Positions 55,501-64,000 of a stretch of 64,000 bases of DNA are shown here, piece after piece (position 1 is the stretch's first letter; each line of letters begins with the position of its first letter). Under the pieces are notes generated by a model that was not told where the DNA came from, searched no databases, and saw nothing but the letters and a program-made list of their open reading frames with translations. Location of the stretch: the NCBI RefSeq assembly GCF_033568475.1, contig NC_133120.1, forward strand, positions 91,034,151 to 91,098,150, read 5' to 3'. A program made the position numbers and the translations under genes. This stretch comes from Henckelia pumila (lineage: Eukaryota; Streptophyta; Magnoliopsida; Lamiales; Gesneriaceae).

Positions 55501-57462
55501 CAAATTGACCCGTGAGTCTGTTTCATAGGAGTTTTTGTGTTTGAGTAATTATAACTCTATGCTAAGGCCGCTTATGTTAACTCACGTGCATACATTTATC
55601 ACTGGATGTTCTTTTATCCCACTCAATCGGCTCTTTGAAATGGATTCCTAAGTGGACAATCCCAAAATGTTTCTTAGTTTTGGGATAAGGGGGTGTCCAC
55701 ATGGGTGTCTAATGTTGGCATTTTGATTTTTAAAGAAATTTTGTTGGATAATGTCCAATGGAGATTATATTAGAAACCAGGATTGATTTTTAGTTTCATT
55801 TTCTAGAGGAGACATTTTTTATTGCAAATATTTCATTCAGAAGTTTGTTTCTGTCCGAATATATAGTCCAATATCTATATTTAGTAATATTTAGTTATTT
55901 TTTTACAAATGCCCCCTTTACATTAGTTACTTCATATCCTATTTAAACAATGGATATTGGTTGATGAAACATTTGTTTATGAAATTTGTTTTTCCAATAA
56001 TTTTCTTAATGTATGTGAAGCGTGAACAACACAAATAGACTTATATATATGGGACAAGAAGGGGGTATTTAGTTAATTTAATTTAATTTAATTGCACATC
56101 ATTGTGTATTATAGAATTTATAAATATTGGGTTAAACTACAGAACAATAATCTAGTATTTTGGGAAGAAATAAAATTAAATTACGTGATTGTGTTAAGAG
56201 AGATGAAATTAAAGTAAGATTATATGTTTCTGGAAAATTGTATTGGAGAATGGAGTTTATGTCTGGTTTTATTTGGGTGAAATTGAAAGTATTTTGAAAA
56301 AGAGATATGAACACATCTACCAGACTACCACATAATCTGTAAAGGTCTTTGTGTATAATTTTTATAATTATATCACGAGTTTCTTGATGAGCACGCAAGA
56401 AATCCTCGTTGCTTCTCTTGCTAAGGTCAAGGGCAATCATTTATGTTACTAAAAATTTTTGCCTTGGTTTTGTATGATTGCTAGCTTGCATCAGGAATCG
56501 TGAACCAACCTTCAGACAACCAGCTCCTGATGGCCTACCTTGATGTTAAAGGAAAGCTGGAATATTTTGTAAGTTGGAGAAATGTTTTAGCTGTTAGTGT
56601 TATTTATGTATTCTTTGTGGTGGATCTGGCAGCCTTGATTTATGGGCACTTCAAAAAATATCCATGAAGTGTCAAGACACAGCATGTTCAGAACCTCATG
56701 GTGCACCTAGATTGAAGGATTGATTTGAAATCTATTTGATATTTTGATTGCTTGTCATTTGTTAATTTGTATAATATAATATATAATGGTAATTGTAATT
56801 GATTTGAGCAATGTGCAGCATGTTTAAGATATGACAGGATTTTTAATTTGTTCTTATAATTACAAAATAAAAAATATAACCTATTAGTGATTCTTATTTC
56901 ATAAATATGTTGAAAGATAATTTCAGTTTTTTGATATTTAAATAGGCTGGTTTTTATATTCCCAGCGGACCAGTCTGGCTATGTTACTGGCTTTTTTGAA
57001 AATACTTATTTGACTATGTATTAAACTTTCAAGCGCACCAACATATGTCTGAGTCTTGCACATCGTCAATTCAAATGTATTCACTTGCTTGTCTGTTCCT
57101 TTTTTTTTTTTTTTAAATGTGCATATCGTGAGTGTCTGTCATACTGTCTCTTTCTTTCTGCCCAGTAATTTCTTAATCGTGTGCTAATTGGGGAGTGTAT
57201 TTAAATTTTTTTGCAGCAATCAAGAATCAAGCAAACAGTTAGCGATGTCAAGCCATACTTGAGCAATGAAGCTACAGCAAGTGCACTGCAAGAACTAGAA
57301 ATTCTAGCAAATATGGAAATCACTTCGTTGAATGTTCATTCCCAACAGCCGCAGCCCCAGCCCCAGCCCCAGCCCCAGCCCCAGCTCCAGCCCCAGCCCC
57401 AGCCCCAGCCACAGCCACAGCCACAACCCCAGCTCCAGCCCCAGTCACAGCCCCAAAGTTAA
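52537..57462 (+). CDS. Linker-histone (H15) and AT-hook protein, HON4/HON5-like, copy B
   Basis: Exons 52537-52671, 52762-53640, 56485-56568 and 57217-57462, 447 codons. It starts MDLPLDPLSSTEPMAPAAAA. The H15 winged helix spans about residues 41-108 (HPPYAEMITAAIAALDE to KYSYKLARS). Six GRP-core AT-hooks follow, with a run of nine Gly after AAG. The C-terminal module YLDVKGKLEYF, then QSRIKQTVSDVKP, mirrors copy A. Exons 1, 2 and 3 have similar or identical lengths in both copies (exon 3 is 84 nt in each). Copy B differs by a much longer third intron (2.84 kb against 1.49 kb) and a C-terminal Gln/Pro repeat of 39 residues. The role is inferred from family: chromatin compaction and AT-rich DNA binding. 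Confidence 0.92.
54469..54562. repeat. Perfect 47-bp tandem duplication in intron 3 of copy B
   Basis: TTGCGTAATGTGTAATCTTC starts each unit (54469-54515 and 54516-54562). The two units appear identical, so the event is young. Confidence 0.85.
55003..55142. mobile_element. Truncated copy of the GCCTAGGCG hAT-type MITE
   Basis: Ends TTTAGAACACTG, the complement of the CAGTGTTCTAAA start of the element at 33916. It carries related GC-rich arms (GCCTAGGTGGCCGCCTCGAC). The other end is lost or diverged. It lies in intron 3 of copy B. Confidence 0.5.
57343..57459 (+). repeat. CCCCAG minisatellite coding a Pro-Gln tail
   Basis: Hexamer repeats of CCCCAG and near variants (CCACAG, CTCCAG) in the last exon of copy B. 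They code about 39 residues of alternating Pro and Gln and stay in frame to the stop codon. Copy A has only PPQS at the same place. Confidence 0.9.
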
Positions 57463-57869
57463 CCGTTGCTAATTTTCTGACTGTCTGAATGGACTCGGGT
57501 GTATCTACTAGATGGGACATTGGCAATCGTGTACTACTGTACGGGATAGTTTTCTTGAATATGATCGGTTCCTTGTGTATTTATGTGGATGATTAAGAAT
57601 GTGACTTGTGTATGTTGATGTTCTTGCTGTGTCTGTAGCTACACTAATTAGGAGAACTGCAGTGTAGTGTCTTGTCTTGGTTCCATGTGTATTGTACACC
57701 CTCTTTGTTGGTTCCCGTGTTGAATCTTTTAATGTTGTCTAGATCACATCTTCATGTTTAGTAGGATCTTTTGTGCCGCATTTTAATCTGTACGTTGGTA
57801 TCACCGGCGTAGATCCAGCACGAATAGCGATCTACGAAACTCGAGATTGATCGCAAATAAATAAAACTT

Positions 57870-60330
57870 TTAGGTTGTCCTTGGATGTAGGTAATTGGAT
57901 TTGAGAGTGGATTTCAAATAAATGGATTTGTAAATCCATTGATTTGAATTTTTTGTTTATTAAATCTCTTGCTTGAAATAACATGTAATTTTAAAGTGAA
58001 ATTTTAAATTCATTGATTAGTTGCTTGGATAATAAATTTAAAAATTTCAAATAATAGAAAAATTTTAATATATTATTCTTTATTTTTTATATATATTTTG
58101 AAATTAAAAGTAATATTATGATTATAAAATAACCATGTTTAATTTAAAATAATATAAATTTAAGTTTTATTTATTTTAATTGGATTAAATACTATATTTA
58201 CATAAATAAACTTTAAACCAAATATTTATGCTTTTCTAAAAAAAACTATTATATAACTTATTATAATATTAAACTTCAATTTCTTTTTTTATCAAACTAT
58301 TAACATAAAAAAATATTTTTCGTGCAATAACTCTATAATAAAATCAAATTTTAGTAACATATATTAATCAAAAAAATTATATTAACACATCCAATATTCA
58401 AAAAATAATTTTTTTAAAATTATTCTATGATAAGTATTGATAACACAATAACCATATCCAACTCAAAAGAGTTTATATTTTTTTTTTTTCGTAAACAGAC
58501 AAGAATATTTATATAAATTAACATCTAACAAAGTATTAATATTTTTCTCACAAAACAAACATATAAAATAGATGTTGCATTCATCCTCATAAGTTAAAAA
58601 AATATCAAATCCAAATTCTAAAACAGTCATGAGTCGTAACACCAAAACATCAACAAAAAGACATCTATTATTTAACTTGTTAGTTTCTAAATAAAATTCT
58701 AGAATAATCATGAGTTGATGAGAAACTGAAATCTTGAAACTGCTAAGACATATTTCAATAATCTTCAATTACCTTCAATTGTCCAGTCGAGTGCTTTGTC
58801 TCAATGGTTTAAACTATATAACAAATGATAAAACCATAACATTACTGAATTTTGCTAGTTAAGCATTTATAAATCATGTGAAAATTAATGGGATACTTGT
58901 TGAAACCGAGTACCGATCATTTATAGTAACCCCTCCAGACTAGACAGTAGAGACTTCAGACAACAAAACATTCGAAGTCCTTCTAGGATTGTCTTCTTAA
59001 TGCGATCCTTAAATCGACAAGCAACAATAAGAAATGGATAAAAATTATAAGAAAAAGCAGAGTGTTCATGTTGTATCAACTCTACAACCAACAAATTCAA
59101 TATCAAACAAATGAGCTACGCAACAAAAAACTAAAACACAGAAACAACCTCTTAACAAGTCATTCGAATATTTTATTGTTACCGTTTTCGAAAGCAAGCA
59201 AAGGAAACTTGAATACATGATTCTCCTAACAACACTACCATAGACAATCAGATTTTAAACTTTAAATAACATTAAAAAAATAACATTAAATAGCCAAATG
59301 TCATTCAATCAATGTTAATATGTTTGGACAAGAACGTTTTTTGTTTTGATTATGCGTGAGCACTCCATTTTACAAAAAAAGTATCATGATGTTTTTCTTT
59401 AAAATTTAATACTTGTCGATGAATCATGCCTATGAAGTAATTGTTTATTAGCATATAACAAAATCATTTATTTCTTTTGTTTTGAATCGAGAACAAAAAA
59501 AAAATGTAAATAAATCGAATCGAGTCAAATATTAGTGAGCAGACACAGACCCCTAGCTCACAGACCCACCACAACAACCACAAATAAATTCCTTAGTTTA
59601 CTGAATTCAGATTCAAAAACCATAGACAGTTACAATTATACAGAAAAATCAGCAAAAAGTGCCAACGAAAAGAGAATGAAACATATTTTTCTTGGAGAGC
59701 CGCTTGTTCTCGTGGCCAGATCGAAAGCTTCTTCTCACCTGCAGTCAAACACATAAACGATCACAAATCCCCAACCTAAAAAAAAACCTAAATCGATTAA
59801 TCCACAATCTTGAATATTTGTTCAAGAAAGATAATAAATATCGTGCTTCGAAACATCAGCTGTGGTGAGAGAGAGCGCCACAGGAGGGAGAAACGACAAA
59901 AGAGAGCACGGAGAAGATTTGAAATAAGCCGATTGAAGAGAGGATTCAAATTTCCTAATTTTTTAAGGCATAAATCAATCGGCTAAATAAACAGATTTGA
60001 AATATTAAATTCATGGGCTAGCCAAGTGGATGTCGTGGATTTGGGCTGGGGAATTTGAAATCCAAATCAGCCCAAATCCACTAATCCAATCAGGTTATTA
60101 TGTTGTGTAGGGATTGATGTATTTGGATACGTGAGATGAAGTATTTGAAATCCATGAATTTGAAAATCTCTAGATGTTAAGTGGATTTGAGATTGCAAAT
60201 CATAAAAATTTATTTAGCTAACATAAAAATTTCAAATCATTCTTTCTAATTTTGAAAAAAATGAACACAATGAATTTGAGGCATGGATTTGAAATCAAAT
60301 CCAATCAAATTCTTGCAGTCATTAAGTATT
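57870..60330. mobile_element. Possible large TIR element carrying non-TE sequence
   Basis: AATTGGATTTGAGAGTGGAT on the left and the complement of GGATTTGAAATCAAATCCAA on the right suggest long terminal repeats about 2.4 kb apart. Inside is a non-AT-rich part at 59530-59950. Read on the minus strand this part shows an acceptor-like tract ending TTTGACTGCAG near 59735. Such a patch may be host sequence captured by a Pack-type element. No target duplication or coding frame was recognised. Confidence 0.3.
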
Positions 60331-62525
60331 TTAAGAATTAATATTGTAATGAAATTTTGTTTTTTTTTCTGAAAGCAATATAAAAATTTCAAATTATATC
60401 GATTTGATTTTAAATCTTGTACTCTATTTAAGACAATTGATACTGTATATATATAAATCAATATGTTGGTTTAACACTTTTTGTACCTAAATTTTGTTAA
60501 ATTAGTAACCCAACATATATGGCAAGTGTTTTGGTATTAATAAAATCGTTTCAATTTTATATTGAAATCTTATTATTTTTTTTGTATTAAATCCGTAACC
60601 GTTATTTTAATTATTATATGTTATTTCGATATTTTTAATATTTTATACCTATTCGTCGATTTGAAGACATATGAGCTCAAATAGTGAATAAACTTTTTTC
60701 CCCTTTTTTAAATCAAGAAATGTTAGAGACACTTTTTCAAGAGAGTTTGAGTTTGGGATTTAAAGGCAATTTACCTAAACAAACACAAAAATATGATAAT
60801 ACCTAAAAGTGGGTCCCATTGTAATCTCCCAATTTTCCACTTGCCTAATCTTTTTGCCTGTCTCTGCTCCTTTTTCTCAAATCAACCAATCACATCTTAA
60901 TTCTTTTATTCAAACAATAATAATGTTATTATTTGTACGCATCACCACACTATCCTTTGCTCAAATTTGATGACAAACTTATTTTAAAATACTTTTATAA
61001 ATAATTTATGAGGTGCTTTTAAAAAAAATAGATTAGATTTTTTAGTATAAAATAGATAGCAATAATTCAAAACTTATCTTATACCTCTAATTAATTTTTT
61101 GAATTATTTTATCCAAATACTCTAAAAATTTAATTTCTAAGTAACATGTAAGAGGCTGTAAGTTAACTGATATCTTATAAACTATAAAAAGCTTAATATA
61201 TTCCTAATTTATCTATAACTTAAGATTGTTTTATTTTTTCTTGTAAAACTAACTTAATTTGTTTATTGTTCACATATGTTTTAGTGTATCTTTCAGTATA
61301 CTAACATTTTTTAATAGATAGATTAAAATTTTTATTATTACTACTTACTCCGAATAAGAAATGTTATATCAACTTCGGACTGTGCCCAGAAAAAAATAAT
61401 ATAAATGTGCATGCAAGATAGAGATTACTAAAATTATTATAATTTTTTTGGGGTCATAACTAACTGTTAATCTTATTATTATTATTATTATTATTATTAT
61501 TGACAATGGAGGAAAATTTTAAAATGTCAACACAAATTTTGTTTTGTTTTTTGTTTTCTTTTTCTTCTTGTTAAGGATGGACGAAGTATTAAAAATTAGC
61601 TACGTCGCATCACATACCTTCGATGAGATGTCACTATTTTATTTATAGAAAATAAAGCAATATTTTATAGTTAAAGTAAAATTATGGTTGAAGCATATAT
61701 ATCTCTCTCTCACAAGTCACACACACATATATATACTTTTCGTCTTGATTATATGATCTGTTTTTTTCAGATAAATTAATAAAAAAACATATTATATTCA
61801 AAATTTCCATCTGCATTTAAAAACTAATTACACGAATTAATAAGATTATATTAGTAAATGAATGAAAAAATATTATAGATTAGATTAGATAATTGTTGAA
61901 GTGAAGTAATGGGCCAAAAATAGAAACAAATCTATCTTTGTGTTCACACATTTCAAGTCAAATAAATAAATATTACCACGGAGTGGAGAGTTACGTTTGA
62001 CTCGCAGACACCATTTCCTTTGCCAGTTCGCCTTGCTGGCTGGTTGATTCATTCGTAATTCTTTGTTTTGATTCTTCAAGACAGTGGCGGTCTTTACGTA
62101 GCAAAATATATCACAATTTCTAATGGCCGCATGCGATTCTTTTGTTTGCAAGATTTGAGGAGACGTGCCTTTTCTTGTGTTGTTTTGAGAATTGTTTTTG
62201 GTTCTTCTGTGAGAAGTTTATCCAAAGGTGTTTTCTTGCAGCTGGGCTTTTGGGTATTGATGCGCACATAAGCTACTTTATTTGGATTTTTCTTCGTATT
62301 GGTTGCTTTTGTTTGGATTCCTAGGGTATTGACTTTAAGGATTTCTACTGAAGGAGCTCAGTAATTGTATTTTGTTTTTGCTCTGGACTATTGTTAATAG
62401 TGATTCATGATTGGAGAGGAAAGATAGAAAATGTTTTTGAAGGATCTTGGTTTGACCCACAAGGGGTTTTGCCGAGGGAGCTTGATGTTTTTGTTTCTTG
62501 TTCTTCTCGATTAGGATGAGAAGAT
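60331..62525. other. Intergenic region and 5' part of the EDR1-like gene
   Basis: AT-rich to about 61980, with a (TTA)n run at 61471-61501. From about 62000 to 62525 the base composition changes and it is probably the 5' UTR of the next gene, perhaps with an intron. No other gene seen. Confidence 0.45.
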
Positions 62526-64000
62526 ATGAAAAGTTTTCTGAAGAAACTTCACATAGGGTCTAACCACTCTGCAGACTCAGAAGGTTCTACCTCATCATCT
62601 AAGAGTAATAATAGGTTGTCCAGCGATGGTTCTCCAACCGGGAAGCCTTCATACTCTAAATCTGAGAATCGACCATTTTCGAACATTTCAGGGTGGTTAA
62701 ATTCTGTTACAAATAAGAATACTCACAGTCTACCGTCATCTTCCAATGCAAAGAGGGAAGAAAGGAAGGAAGTTTTTGATCCTGTGGGCAGTAGCAGCTT
62801 GGACGCTTCTCTGGGTGCAGTGAGGGCTGATTCGGGATCAAGTAATTTGAGGGATCCTGATATAGAGGAATATCAGATACAGCTGGCTTTGGAGTTGAGT
62901 GCAAAGGAGGATCCCGAGGCAGTTCAAATTGAAGCTGTAAAGCAGATTAGTTTAGGCTCTTTTCCTGCTGAAAATACTCCAGCTGAAGTTGCTGCATATC
63001 GTTACTGGGTAAGGGTCTTCATGTCCTGCAATGGTTTTCATCTGTTTGGTTTTTTGTTACTTGATCATAGATTTTATTATTAAATGTTATAGTCGAATGA
63101 CATTATGCATCAACGTTTTAGCACATGATGGCAAGTTAAGTGAAAATTTCGAATCCAATTCTCAGTTACGCTTGATTCCAAATATTCATCTCGTTTGTAG
63201 TTTGATTATTGACCACTTGAGTTTGTGTTAGTGTCATTTATGCTGTGTGGACGGAAGTTCGTAGTCCACAGCTAATCTTTTGCATCACGTGCCAAAACTT
63301 GCAAATTATAAAATACTAACCATATCCTTTTTTTTCCCCCTGGGGTACTAACTCTCGTTTAAAGTCAACTTCATTGTGATAGTTGTGAAGAAAGGCCCAA
63401 GGTTTTTCGATTTAAAAATTTTTCGAAACCATCAATCAGGAAATTGGAACGCTGCCCCATGATCCTCAAGACTTAGGACCACATAATGTCAAGATTCTTT
63501 CACAATGGTGCTCTATCCTTCTACCTTTGCCCAGTCTCTTAGTAGTTGACAGTACAGAAATCTGAAAAACATGATGACCCATCTTCGACATAATGTATGA
63601 ATTGCTTTTTCTTTCTTTTTTTGTTCCCCTTATTTTTTACTTGAAGTCATTGGAAGGATTTATCATATTTATTTCCATCTGCAGTTATGAGATCATTTCA
63701 CATGTTTCTGTATTCTGTATTCTTCATTGACATAATAAATAATAATATTCCCATGCATGAGCCACTTAGATTTCGTTTTCTAACATATCTCATATTATAG
63801 ATTTAACTATTATTCACAGAATTACAATGCTCTTAGCTATGACGACAAGATTCTGGATGGTTTCTATGATCTATATGGCATTTTAAACGAGTCCACATCG
63901 TCGAGAATGCCTTCCCTAGTTGATCTGCAAGGAGCACCTGTTTCTGATGATATAAGTTGGGAAGCAATTCTAGTAAATAAAGCAGCCGATCCCAAGTTGT
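62526..64000 (+). CDS. Raf-like MAPKKK of the EDR1/CTR1 group, N-terminal part
   Basis: Exon 1 62526-63008 (161 codons), then an exon from 63820 that runs past the window end. The protein starts MKSFLKKLHIGSNHSADSEG and then has a Ser/Asn-rich disordered stretch. It continues with the conserved regulatory domain: DPDIEEYQIQLALELSAKED, QIEAVKQISLGS, AAYRYWNYNALSYDDKILDG, FYDLYGILNES and MPSLVDLQGAPVSD. This is the EDR1-type domain of plant Raf-like kinases. The C-terminal kinase domain lies outside the window. Family members act in ethylene, defence, sugar and stress signalling. The exact subgroup (EDR1 itself or the SIS8-type group) cannot be set without the rest; the MKSFLKKLHIGSN start favours the SIS8-type group in my memory. 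Confidence 0.9.

Noticed and set aside
56132-56440. 102-codon minus-strand open frame in intron 3 of copy B
   Set aside because: No domain recognised and it lies wholly within an intron of the sense gene.

Overview
This is nuclear DNA of a flowering plant, a eudicot. It has GT-AG introns in AT-rich sequence, a miR159 locus, plant-only gene families (CDKD, TDY-class MAPK, DYW-type PPR, MFT, linker-histone/AT-hook proteins) and plenty of MITE, hAT, SINE, LINE, Helitron-like and LTR debris. From remembered relatives, the protein sequences fit an asterid, possibly Lamiales, but that is a guess and no database was searched. Layout: 0.7-4.0 kb (-) CDKD kinase; 4.7-5.25 kb two copies of one Mutator-type MITE; 5.9-6.8 kb (+) MIR159; 6.8-9.9 kb AT-rich spacer with a tRNA-like SINE; 10.0-14.2 kb (-) PEX3; 14.2-20.0 kb TE-rich spacer with a solo-LTR-like copy split by two hAT MITEs; 20.1-22.3 kb (+) RACK1; 23.3-27.6 kb (+) EXO1-like nuclease; 28.1-29.9 kb (-) MFT; 30.2-35.5 kb a diverged repeat array with no gene, broken by two MITEs; 35.7-37.7 kb a Helitron candidate; 37.8-38.7 kb a hAT remnant; 38.9-41.8 kb (+) DYW PPR; 42.8-47.1 kb (-) MPK9-like kinase; 48.5-51.6 and 52.5-57.5 kb (+) a tandem pair of linker-histone/AT-hook genes; 57.9-60.3 kb a possible large TIR element; 62.5 kb to the end (+) the first part of a Raf-like MAPKKK of the EDR1/CTR1 group. 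Exon models were built by hand. The nine complete genes give open spliced frames: 418, 369, 329, 527, 172, 758, 503, 432 and 447 codons. They are not an operon. Several genes do share a cell-cycle theme: CDKD, EXO1 (E2F-like sites upstream) and the linker-histone pair (AACGG, MSA-like cores upstream). The others (PEX3, RACK1, MFT, PPR, MPK9) are unrelated single genes. I see no clearly new biochemical system. The most unusual structure is the roughly 5 kb repeat array just upstream of MFT, which repeatedly carries the ACGTG core of ABA-response elements. Smaller points of interest are a possible 5-nt first coding exon in PEX3, a GC-AG intron and C-terminal PIP-like peptide in EXO1, a Pro-Gln minisatellite tail on one linker-histone copy, and a possible small ORF upstream of the miR159 hairpin.
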